Assembly (NCBI RefSeq): GCF_900105325.1
Contig: NZ_FNSU01000001.1
Coordinates: 124,001 to 188,000 of the forward strand
From: Pseudomonas marginalis
GTDB lineage: Bacteria > Pseudomonadota > Gammaproteobacteria > Pseudomonadales > Pseudomonadaceae
DNA length: 64,000 nt
Reading direction: 5' to 3'
Shown: piece after piece, positions 8,948 to 16,499 of the stretch
Numbering within the stretch: position 1 is the first letter of the stretch
Layout of the letters: the number at the start of each line of letters is the position of its first letter
The notes under the pieces: generated by a model
What the model was told of the DNA's origin: nothing
What the model saw: the letters and a program-made list of their open reading frames with translations, nothing else
Databases searched by the model: none
Made by a program: the position numbers and the translations under genes

Positions 8948-10309
8948 TCACTGATTGTTCTTCGCGGGTGACTGCAACTGGTTCAGGCGATCCGTTTCAG
9001 GGGCCCCCGGAGACACACCACGCGAGTCTTCTGCCCGCGCTTTACCGCGCTCGATGATGGTGAGAGGCGAGTTCTTAGCGAGCTGCTGACGCATATCCAG
9101 CTCCATCTTTAGGTTGCCTATTTCCTGCTGCAGTGAGGAGCTCTGCTGACCGACTGCCTGGACGGCGAGATCATTAGCCGCGACGTTCGGCTCGCGACTG
9201 CCCGCCATCAGCGTGCGCTGCAGGGTCAAGGCTTTCTCCAAGACATCAGAAAGCGCGACTTCGGAGGCAAGCCTGCGAGCAAGCACGTCCTGATCACGCT
9301 CGTCCTTGAGCGCCGCCACCACCCCTCGGGTAATGGGCAGGGAGTTACTGCTTGCCGCTTCCAGGTTGTCGACCGACAAGGTTTTGCTTCCGCTCAGCAG
9401 CTCCTGCAGAGCCTTCAGCTTGGTGTCGTACGTTTCCTGAATCAGCGGCGTGAGACCGACGCCTGCGGCTGTAACCGTTTTAGGGCAACTGTCACAGGTC
9501 TGCTGTTGCTGTTCCCCCAGCACACGAGTGGCGAAGGTCGTGGCCTCTTGTGGTGATGACCAAACGTTGCACACCATGCCATTGTTGCAGTTGTCCTTGC
9601 TGATCGAGGATGTGTCGCCGGCGGCACGCTTGTTCAGCAGGTTGTAGCCCGCCTTGGTGACGTCCCCCACGATCCGAATAGGCTTCTGACCGGAACCTCC
9701 AGCTCGATCCCCCCCAACCCAAGTGACGCCATCGTTGCCACCTTTCTTTTCGACTTGCTCCACAGCAGATACCGCGTCCGTATTGGATGTTAGCGCCTGG
9801 CTCATGGCCTGACCCTCAGCGAGCTTGCCCCAACCCATTTGGTTGCCGGCGATATCGGCCATTTTTTCTCCAATCGCGCGGCAAGTACCTTTGGAACGGT
9901 CAAAGTCCAATCGAGCCTGTAAGATGCCGTTGGTGATGAGGTTGTACAGAGCCGGGTTTGCACGTTGAAGAATTAAAGCCGGCAGGGAAGCTACGGCGCT
10001 TGTTGCGTTCTGTACCACCGAACTCATGATGTTCTGGAATCCAGAGGTGGCTCCATTCAACTGGTTCTGCAGGGTGTTGCTCATACTCATATTTCCGCAG
10101 ACCAGATTGTTGTTCCAACCGCCTCCAACTGAGATGCTGTCCATGTTTCCGGCGCTACCCATTGTTACGGCGTTACCCCCGCCGATGTTGTAAAGCACGT
10201 CATCTCCAAGGACGCTTCCAGAAGAGGAGACGTTGATTGGATCAGCAGAAAGCGCTAACGCACTGCTGAAGCAGCAGATCAGTCCGATCGCCAAGGTGGT
10301 GAGTTTCAT
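8948..10309 (-). CDS. ICE conjugation protein, PFL_4711 family (TIGR03755)
   Basis: Secreted conjugation protein of GI-type mating systems. A signal peptide (MKLTTLAIGLICCFSSALA) is followed by Gly/Ser-rich sequence, several cysteines (NCNNGMVCN, CDSCPK) and a C-terminal helical, coiled-coil-prone region. The start at 10309 is preferred over the longer frame from 10429 because it has GGAG about 9 nt upstream and gives a proper signal peptide. The gene follows the PFL_4710-family gene, and both are mirrored in the decayed copy at 44.7-45.2 kb. The precise role in the apparatus is not established. Confidence 0.88.
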   Translation of the reverse strand: MKLTTLAIGLICCFSSALALSADPINVSSSGSVLGDDVLYNIGGGNAVTMGSAGNMDSISVGGGWNNNLVCGNMSMSNTLQNQLNGATSGFQNIMSSVVQNATSAVASLPALILQRANPALYNLITNGILQARLDFDRSKGTCRAIGEKMADIAGNQMGWGKLAEGQAMSQALTSNTDAVSAVEQVEKKGGNDGVTWVGGDRAGGSGQKPIRIVGDVTKAGYNLLNKRAAGDTSSISKDNCNNGMVCNVWSSPQEATTFATRVLGEQQQQTCDSCPKTVTAAGVGLTPLIQETYDTKLKALQELLSGSKTLSVDNLEAASSNSLPITRGVVAALKDERDQDVLARRLASEVALSDVLEKALTLQRTLMAGSREPNVAANDLAVQAVGQQSSSLQQEIGNLKMELDMRQQLAKNSPLTIIERGKARAEDSRGVSPGAPETDRLNQLQSPAKNNQ

Positions 10310-10331
10310 GTTGTGCTCCGATAACTGAAAT

Positions 10332-11273
10332 TCATTGGAAGTCCGTACTGCCGAGGAAGGTCTGGCCACGACGCTGGCAGCACGAATACGGGCGCCAGAG
10401 CGCCCAGGCGTAACCACCATCCTGCGCATCGATGTTCGGGCCGATGGTGGGAAAGGTTGCGCAAGTCGGGTTGAGGACTGGGGTCAGCTCTTGCCACTTG
10501 CCAGTGGAGGCGTCACCTTCGCGTAGCGGTCCTGCAGGCCAGTAGCCGGGGTAGGGAAGGGCGAGCATCGGCAAGTAGACATGTACCTGGCCTGGGCGGG
10601 TGACCACGTCGCCGGCACGCTGCGCAATCACTGCGCCGGTCTTGTAATCATCAGTCTGGTTGAGAAAACCGCTGCGTGGATAAACATTCCCCCAGCTATT
10701 TGCGGTGAGCAGGCTACCGACCTCGCGCATCCCTGGAATGAGTGCCTCTGGATATACGGACTCGGGTACACCGTACCGCCAGGCAATGGGGTCAAGCGTA
10801 CTTAGGAAGTAGGGCACAAGCGGCAATGTTGCACCCTTGCAAACGTAGCCCGAGGCGCTTGCGAACTGACTCAACGTCGCGCCCCCTGGATGGCCAATAA
10901 CATCGGCTTCTTTGAACTTGATGATGTTGTTTTCTGCGACGTGGTTGGTGGTGCCGTCGTTGCCTGCCTGAGCCATCGCGTTCGGTGTGCCAAGGGGTGA
11001 CATCTCTATCCACGGATTAGCCCCCGTATTTGAGTATGCAGACACCACCGCGTCTGGCACGTAGTGACGAACCTTGGTCGAGGTTCTGACTTTGCAGCCG
11101 AAAGGCGTACAGAGCAGCCAATAGCAAATGCCGACCACCTTGTACTCCAGGCACGTGGGCGAGAGGGTTGATGCAATGATCGCTGCCGAGTTGATTGCGG
11201 CTGATGCGCTGAAGGACAAACTGAAAGTGATAGCCAGCGACAATGGTCTGATGCGGAAGAGTGAGTGCCTCAT
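10332..11273 (-). CDS. ICE conjugation protein, PFL_4710 family (TraU-like, TIGR03756)
   Basis: Periplasmic protein related to F-type TraU, which helps DNA transfer and mating-pair assembly. 313 residues: signal peptide (about 1-25, SFSASA), then many cysteines (CLEYKVVGICYWLLC, CCQRRGQ near the C-terminus) expected to form disulfides. A DsbA-like thioredoxin encoded in the same operon (15568-16206) could assist. The start overlaps the stop of the PFL_4709-family gene by 4 nt. A shorter, decayed duplicate of the C-terminal part is at 44704-44781. Confidence 0.9.
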   Translation of the reverse strand: MRHSLFRIRPLSLAITFSLSFSASAAINSAAIIASTLSPTCLEYKVVGICYWLLCTPFGCKVRTSTKVRHYVPDAVVSAYSNTGANPWIEMSPLGTPNAMAQAGNDGTTNHVAENNIIKFKEADVIGHPGGATLSQFASASGYVCKGATLPLVPYFLSTLDPIAWRYGVPESVYPEALIPGMREVGSLLTANSWGNVYPRSGFLNQTDDYKTGAVIAQRAGDVVTRPGQVHVYLPMLALPYPGYWPAGPLREGDASTGKWQELTPVLNPTCATFPTIGPNIDAQDGGYAWALWRPYSCCQRRGQTFLGSTDFQ

Positions 11274-11698
11274 CGCGACAGGCTCCTTGCTCGATCAATC
11301 AGAGTTACAGCCTTAGCCACGTCGGGCTCGCCATAGACGACGTAGCGACGGTCAACGACCACGGCCGGGAGCTTTTCGATCCCTAGACTCCACGCGTCAG
11401 TGACCCCTTGTTGCGCCTGGGCCAGGTCGCGCTGCAGACGTTGGCCTTTAGGGCTGGCCAAATAGCGTTGGATCGTTGCTTCAGCCTGGCGAGGATCAGC
11501 AGGGAGAACCTGGGACAGTTGCTCTTCAAGACGTTGCTGACCATCCAGGAGAATGATGCGAGTGCCGGAGGGCGCCGAAACCGGATGTGCCTGATTGGTA
11601 ATTACCCAGGTTTCTGCTTGGGCAGCAGCGGGCAAGAGCAGTAGCAGTGGGATCAGCCAGTGCCGCGGTTTGCTTATGTGGGTAAGGATCTGGAGCAT
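11270..11698 (-). CDS. ICE conjugation protein, PFL_4709 family (TrbC-like, TIGR03757)
   Basis: 142-residue exported protein of the TIGR03757/DUF1525 type. Signal peptide LIPLLLLLPAAAQA, then a mature domain with a thioredoxin-fold flavour (LPAVVVDRRYVVYGEPDVAKA), comparable to TrbC/TraW-type proteins that act with TraU. It overlaps the PFL_4710-family gene by 4 nt. With no conjugation gene immediately upstream, it is the first gene of the distal part of the operon, cut off from the rest by cargo at 12.0-15.5 kb. Confidence 0.88.
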   Translation of the reverse strand: MLQILTHISKPRHWLIPLLLLLPAAAQAETWVITNQAHPVSAPSGTRIILLDGQQRLEEQLSQVLPADPRQAEATIQRYLASPKGQRLQRDLAQAQQGVTDAWSLGIEKLPAVVVDRRYVVYGEPDVAKAVTLIDRARSLSR

Positions 11699-12046
11699 GG
11701 CACCGTACCTGATATGAGTTCAGGTACAGAAAACCGGATGGAGGTCTTGAGCGCAGTAAGAAATAGAAACTTGGTGGGAGTGGGTATTTGGGAATGCAGA
11801 ATGTTGAAGATTAATGTTCGGGGAGCGCAGGCCTTAGGTAGGTCGCGCACCGTCAGGAAGGTAAGCGGGTGGTGAATACGCCTTGACGAGGCCCTAAACG
11901 CGTCTGTTTGGTTGTCGGTTAACATCGCGCTACGAAATCCATTAATACTTGCAGCGCGCTAGCTCCCAGACAAGCTTTCACGTGACAGCGCCCCAGAGCT
12001 AATGTAAGCATAAAGTCACGAAATAGTCGCAAGGACTCCAAAGGCG
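11699..12046. other. Intergenic region at the edge of the first cargo pocket
   Basis: About 350 bp without a convincing gene. It should contain the promoter for the 7-11.7 kb half of the operon (minus strand) and one for the 12047 gene (plus strand). No clear terminator seen. Confidence 0.4.
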
Positions 12047-12541
12047 ATGCTTGAAATTCTACAAGGTACCCCACTTTGGGTTTTCGGCGTTTTTCTACTG
12101 ATCTGTTATTACGGATTCAAAGCTCTACGGCCTACCCGAGAGAGCCCGAGCTTTCTGCTTATTACACCCTGTATCTTTGTATTTTGGTCTCTTTTTTCAC
12201 TTAACTACAGCGGTCACCTCACGATGACGTTAAGCGCGTGGTTAACAGGCATAGCTGTAGGGAGCGCCACTGCATTATTGTTGTTCCCTACGCGTTGCCT
12301 AACTCTTGACGATGCCGGAAGGCGAATTGTCGTGCCTGGGACTTGGAAAATTCTCGCGATATATCTGCTTTTCTTTGCTGTGAGATATTTTATTGGCTAT
12401 CAAGCAGCCGTGCATCCCGAGCGCTCGAATGATGTCCAAATCGTCTTAATCACCTGCACTGTATCGGGATTTACCGTGGGTCTTTTTTGCGGTCGTGCTA
12501 CAAGCTTTTACCGTAAATGGTTAAAGCTTCGTGTTACCTAA
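12047..12541 (+). CDS. Multi-pass membrane protein (DUF6622-like), ICE cargo
   Basis: 164 residues with about five hydrophobic segments: 10-25, 38-52, 60-85, 103-120 and 128-150. The N-terminal pattern (L.GTPLWVFGVFLL..YYGFKALRP.R) is like DUF6622 family proteins, small bacterial membrane proteins of unknown function. Start ATG at 12047 has AAGG nearby. It is transcribed opposite to the conjugation operon and sits in a cargo pocket between the PFL_4709-family and DsbA-like genes. Function unknown. Confidence 0.65.
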   Translation: MLEILQGTPLWVFGVFLLICYYGFKALRPTRESPSFLLITPCIFVFWSLFSLNYSGHLTMTLSAWLTGIAVGSATALLLFPTRCLTLDDAGRRIVVPGTWKILAIYLLFFAVRYFIGYQAAVHPERSNDVQIVLITCTVSGFTVGLFCGRATSFYRKWLKLRVT

Positions 12542-12579
12542 TAGTAACCAGCATTCACCGGCCATCACGTCTTATAGAT

Positions 12580-12845
12580 CTAAGCGAGTTGCCACTTATG
12601 CGGCAGCAGTCACTCGATCTCGCTGGCCCGCTGCGTTGGCAGTCGCATCAGCACATCTTTGAGATAAGCATACGGATCATGCCCGTTGATGCGCGCCGAC
12701 TGGATCAGACTCATGATCGCCGCCGCCCGCTTGCCGTTGCGCAGCGACCCGGCAAATAACCAGTTCGACCTCCCAAGTGCCCACGGCCGGATTAGGTTCT
12801 CGATTTGGTTGTTGGTAAGCGTCTGCCGAAGGTAAGCGTCCCGCT
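12580..12845 (-). pseudogene. IS66-family transposase (TnpC) C-terminal relic
   Basis: The minus strand encodes the conserved C-terminal end of an IS66 TnpC: NNQIENLIRPWALGRSNW, then FAGSLRNGKRAAAIMSLIQ, then a tail interrupted by TGA. No other part of the transposase and no terminal repeats are present, so this is a scar of an old insertion. It differs from the IS66 at 38.7-42.6 kb. Confidence 0.85.
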
Positions 12846-12922
12846 AATACACGTTGATTTTAGATATGGCACGCGAAGCAATGCCCGCGTCTTGATAGAT
12901 GCTTAGTTGAAGGGATTAGTAA

Positions 12923-13693
12923 TTATCGTGCCGGCAAAGCCGGCTCGGCGGGACGTGTCGCATTCCGCACTACTGATCTCTCCATCTCTTTGTTTTCCAG
13001 CATGATCCCGAATCGGCCAGACAGCTCCTTTCGTCCCTTGGATGTCAATGCGAGTGCCCGACTATCAAGGTCTTGGATAACCCACTTGCGGCTTATGACC
13101 GTCTGTAGAAAAGCCGCTCCGAGTGCTCCGGCAAGATGAGGGCGCCGCATGCTCCAGTCCAGGCAGGAGCACGCGAAACGACGCCGTTGTGCCCTTACTT
13201 TTTCTATCTCGATACCGAGATCGGTCATGGCTTTTTCGCCGCTCATCGTGAGCTGATACATAGGCTCCCCAGAAACCGGCACGGTTAACCAGCCTGACTC
13301 CATGAAATGGTCATGCAGTTGTACAGCCAGTGTTCCTGCCATGTGGTCATAACAGGTACGCGCGAACTGCAATCGGGTTGGAGTCGTGGACACATATCGT
13401 GTATCTGCGTTTTGGCTGATCACCATGAGGGCCTCAATAGCCTGGGCCACTTGCGCGTCAGCCAGACTGTAGTAGCGATGCCTGCCCTGCGTGTGCAACC
13501 TTACCAATCCGTCCTCGTCTAGTCTTGCCAAATGCGCGCTCGCCGTGGATGCACTCACGTCGGCGATGACGGCCATTTCGGTACTGGTACGGGCGTGGCC
13601 GTCCATCAGCGAACAAAGCATTTTCGTCCTCGCAGGTTCGGCAATAGCGCCGGCTACCCGAGAAATCGCGGTGTCATTGCTTCCAGCATCCAT
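12923..13693 (-). CDS. ArsR-type winged-helix transcriptional regulator
   Basis: 256-residue regulator. An ArsR/SmtB-like winged helix lies at about 10-80: EPARTKMLCSLMDG, recognition helix VSASTASAHLARLDEDGL, wing TQGRHRYYSL. A second helical domain follows (about 95-240) with a cysteine pair in FACSCLDWSMRRPHLAG. The extra domain makes it much longer than simple metal sensors (about 100-120 residues) and matches the larger ArsR subfamily near monooxygenase genes. It is divergent from the P450 gene with about 75 bp between, the usual layout for a repressor of that neighbour. The inducer cannot be inferred. Confidence 0.85.
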   Translation of the reverse strand: MDAGSNDTAISRVAGAIAEPARTKMLCSLMDGHARTSTEMAVIADVSASTASAHLARLDEDGLVRLHTQGRHRYYSLADAQVAQAIEALMVISQNADTRYVSTTPTRLQFARTCYDHMAGTLAVQLHDHFMESGWLTVPVSGEPMYQLTMSGEKAMTDLGIEIEKVRAQRRRFACSCLDWSMRRPHLAGALGAAFLQTVISRKWVIQDLDSRALALTSKGRKELSGRFGIMLENKEMERSVVRNATRPAEPALPAR

Positions 13694-13767
13694 ATTTCGT
13701 TCCTGAGCGAATCGTCACCATGGAGGATGTTCGATAGTAGCCGTTCTTTGTGAACAGGACTTCCGGA

Positions 13768-14926
13768 ATGACGCCTTTTGAAGCAGCTACCCATACTGAT
13801 CCCTACGTTTATTACTCAGGTCTCAGGCGACAAAACGGCCTGCTATTCGATGCAGATCTTCGTTTATGGATTGCAAGTAGTGCCATAGCTGTCGAAGCCA
13901 TTCTGGGGCATCCCGACTGTCGGGTGCGTCCGCTAAACGAGCCGATACCTCCTGCCATTGCGCAAGGCGTGGCAGGAATGATTTTCGGTCGTTTGATGCG
14001 CATGAACGAGGGCCCGCAGCACCTGTGCCCCAGGATGGCTATCGAACCTGCCTTGGCCTCTGTCGAGACAGATAGCATCGCGGACATCGTGTCTCGCGTG
14101 GTCGAGACTCGATAACCCGGTCGAAAACCTAGATGAGTTGATGTTCACGTTACCGGTTTCCGTCATTGCCGCCTTGATAGGCCTTCCATCCAGCCGGCTA
14201 CAGGACGTAGCGAGGCTGACACGGAATTTTGTCGCCTGCCTGTCGCCGTTAAGCGACGAAACTCAACTCGATGAAGCTCATTCCGGGGCTACTCGGCTTA
14301 GTCAATTATTCTGCGCGCTGCTGAGTAACGACGATGAAAGTAGCCGCTTCTTGAGCCATATCTGGAGCGGATGCGAAGCCACCGGCTGGACAGATCATGA
14401 TGCATTGATCGCTAACCTGATCGGCCTTTTGTCACAGACCTGCGAAGCCACCGCAGGCCTGATCGGCAATACCCTTGTAGCGTTGCATCGTAACCCTGAT
14501 CTGATTAAAAACATGCAACCTACGCCGATGCTCGTTGCAGACTTGGTGGAAGAGGTAGCGCGCTACGACTCGCCCGTGCAAAACACCCGGCGATTCGTTG
14601 CGAAGCGATGCACTATCGGGAGCAGCGTCTTGGAGGCGGGTGATACCGTTCTAGTGTTGCTCGCTTCAGCCAATAGGGATCCCTACGCGAACCCAGACCC
14701 CGATAGCCTCTTGGTCAAACGAACGCAACGACGAATCTTTAGCTTCGGCTCAGGAAGACATGAATGTCCAGGCCAGCGACTTGCATTGACTATCGCCTCT
14801 GAGGCGATTTTGGCATGGCTGCAACGACAACCAGCATCATCTGCTCATCCTTATCGTTGGAGTTATTTGCCCTCCCTTAATGGTCGCATCCCTCAGTTTT
14901 ATCGTGATCAGGAAACTCAGCAATGA
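13768..14926 (+). pseudogene. Cytochrome P450, split by one frameshift
   Basis: Haem-thiolate monooxygenase in two frames, 13768-14115 and (continuing) about 14112-14926. Dropping one base near 14112 (CTCGATAACCCGG) joins TR to NPVENLDELMF and restores a roughly 386-residue P450. Visible motifs: an I-helix region (LLSQTCEATAGL), K-helix ExxR (EVAR), and haem loop FSFGSGRHECPGQRLA with the cysteine ligand. Start ATG 13768 has AGGA 8 nt upstream. The stop overlaps the next gene's ATG (ATGA). Either a recent pseudogene or a sequence error; the rest is well preserved. Substrate unknown. Confidence 0.85.
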
Positions 14927-15319
14927 TCGCAGTTATCTTTGAAGCATGGCCTCATGAGGGGGCAATACCAGCGGTATCTTGAACTTGCCGCTGAACTGAA
15001 ACCATTGCTAGCAGAGCTGGATGGTTTCATCTCAGTTGAGCGCTTCCAAAGTCTAAGTGAACCAGGAAAAGTTCTCTCACTGTCATTTTGGCGTGACGAG
15101 GAAGCTATTAAGCGGTGGCGCGGCCTTGAGCTACATCGTGCGGCCCAATTAGCTGGCCGGAGGCAGGTTTTCGATGACTATCACCTGCGTATAGCCCAAG
15201 TAGTTCGAGATTATAGTCTTGAGGATCGTGATCAAGCGCCGAGCGATAGCAAACAAGCTCAAGGCGTCATCTCGATTGCGCAGTGTTCCAGACCCTTCAT
15301 CAAGCTCGAGATGCTGTAG
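14923..15319 (+). pseudogene. Antibiotic-biosynthesis-monooxygenase (ABM)-like protein, frameshifted
   Basis: Starts at ATG 14923, overlapping the P450 stop, as MIAVIFEAWPHEG, then shifts frame in a run of five G (GAGGGGGCAA near 14955). Removing one G gives a continuous protein: EGQYQRYLELAAELKPLLAE, GFISVERF, and VLSLSFWRDEEAIKRWR. This matches the short ferredoxin-like ABM fold (about 100-110 residues), often encoded with oxygenases. It forms an operon with the P450, and both carry a +1 shift. The role is probably oxidative modification or detoxification (inference). Confidence 0.78.
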
Positions 15320-15489
15320 GGCTGCCAGACTACGACTCAATCCGCTCTCCCTTCTTGGAGGGCCCAGAACTATACCCAGGCACTTTCTTCCGCAAGCAGA
15401 CACATGTGCAACTCTGCATACGCCGTATGTCCTGCATCAAGGGCTATTTCCTTCCCAGAAACGCTGATGGCTCGCTTTTCCAGCTTTAG
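15250..15489 (+). CDS. Unrecognised small protein downstream of the P450/ABM pair
   Basis: An open frame (stop at 15247-15249, end at 15489) contains a protein-like sequence: AVFQTLHQARDAVGLPDYDS, FLEGPELYPGTFFRKQTHVQ and CIKGYFLPR. The composition looks coding, but only a GTG (15283) or an upstream frame could start it. It may therefore be the 3' part of a gene whose start is frameshifted, like its two upstream neighbours. I do not recognise the family. Its position suggests it belongs to the same cassette. Confidence 0.4.
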   Translation, partial: QTSSRRHLDCAVFQTLHQARDAVGLPDYDSIRSPFLEGPELYPGTFFRKQTHVQLCIRRMSCIKGYFLPRNADGSLFQL

Positions 15490-15567
15490 GCTTATATTCA
15501 GCGCCCATTTGTGAATCGGGCAATGAAGCAAAGGCTGCTTTATTCAAAGGTTGACTTTTCAGGAGAG

Positions 15568-16206
15568 CTATTGCTCCTTTTTTTGAGCTAACCAATCAAT
15601 GGCCGAGAGCAAGGTCACACTATCAGCGGGACCTTCAAGTTTTATTGTTCTACCCGTCATGTTGTCTTTGATTATCAAAGTGGGGGTTGCGGTGATCCCA
15701 GTTCTGCTTGCTTCATTTGCTTGTTTGATAATGTCTGTGGCGATCTGTTTGTTATTTACCGCACAGGCCACCAGGTCTTGGTGATCAATTCCGTCGACAT
15801 CCAGATGACCAGTGAAACCCTGACCGTTGCTGCGGGTGCGTTCAAAGGTCTGGTCGATGGCTTGCCAGAATGCCTGAGTGCCGCCCAACTTCCCTGCGCA
15901 TTCAGCTAGCTGAGCTTCGTGTACTGCAACCGGGCCGTGAAGATCCAGAGGCAGGTGGTGCCACTTCAGGTTTATATCTTTATGCTGCTGAATCCAACTC
16001 TTCAGTGCCGGCGTATACGTCTTGCAGTAGGGGCACTCCAGATCCGCAAACTCTGTCACAGTCCAACGAGCATCGGGCGAGCCATACACCCAGGGACCTG
16101 TGTAATTTGGTGTTTTCATCTCATCTCGAATGATGGCAATGCAGGCCAACGTAAGGCCTAACAACAGGCACCCCAGAATTACTCCTCTCAAGCGAGGGCG
16201 AGTCAT
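15568..16206 (-). CDS. DsbA-like thioredoxin-fold oxidoreductase, ICE-encoded
   Basis: Periplasmic thiol-disulfide protein, 212 residues. A single N-terminal membrane anchor or signal (about 8-27) is followed by a thioredoxin fold with active-site CPYC at 58-61, an inserted helical region (about 95-150) and a cis-Pro loop (TATPTLII). It overlaps the 16203 gene by 4 nt, so it is part of the conjugation operon. It probably forms disulfides in the cysteine-rich TraU-like and PFL_4711-type proteins; this is inference from the gene context. Confidence 0.88.
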   Translation of the reverse strand: MTRPRLRGVILGCLLLGLTLACIAIIRDEMKTPNYTGPWVYGSPDARWTVTEFADLECPYCKTYTPALKSWIQQHKDINLKWHHLPLDLHGPVAVHEAQLAECAGKLGGTQAFWQAIDQTFERTRSNGQGFTGHLDVDGIDHQDLVACAVNNKQIATDIIKQANEASRTGITATPTLIIKDNMTGRTIKLEGPADSVTLLSAIDWLAQKKEQ

Positions 16207-16499
16207 GCCCCAGCCTCAACTAACTTCGATGAAAGAAGTGCCTGTTTACGCAGGGCTTCAAGAAGCTCGGTTTCGGCACCCTCGGGTTGTGGATGCTGCC
16301 TGAGCCAGTTGGCCAACACCGTTTGAAGCTGGGACTCGACGTCGCGACGATCCACCGCCCGTACTACGACCTGCTGCAGTTGCTCTATCAATACTGGGGC
16401 GCACACTTCCAGGGTGTGAAGGGCATCCTCTCCGGGCTGTTCAAGTAGGTGAATCAGACTTTCAATCAGGTTCTGGGTCAGGGAATTTAATGCTCTCAT
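16203..16499 (-). CDS. Small ICE protein between TraC ATPase and DsbA-like genes
   Basis: 98 residues, mostly helical by composition, without a signal peptide or hydrophobic segment: MRALNSLTQNLIESLIHLLE, then VVVRAVDRRDVESQLQTVL. It overlaps the ATPase stop and the DsbA-like start by 4 nt each, a tight arrangement that supports a real gene translated with the conjugation operon. No family recognised. Confidence 0.72.
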   Translation of the reverse strand: MRALNSLTQNLIESLIHLLEQPGEDALHTLEVCAPVLIEQLQQVVVRAVDRRDVESQLQTVLANWLRQHPQPEGAETELLEALRKQALLSSKLVEAGA

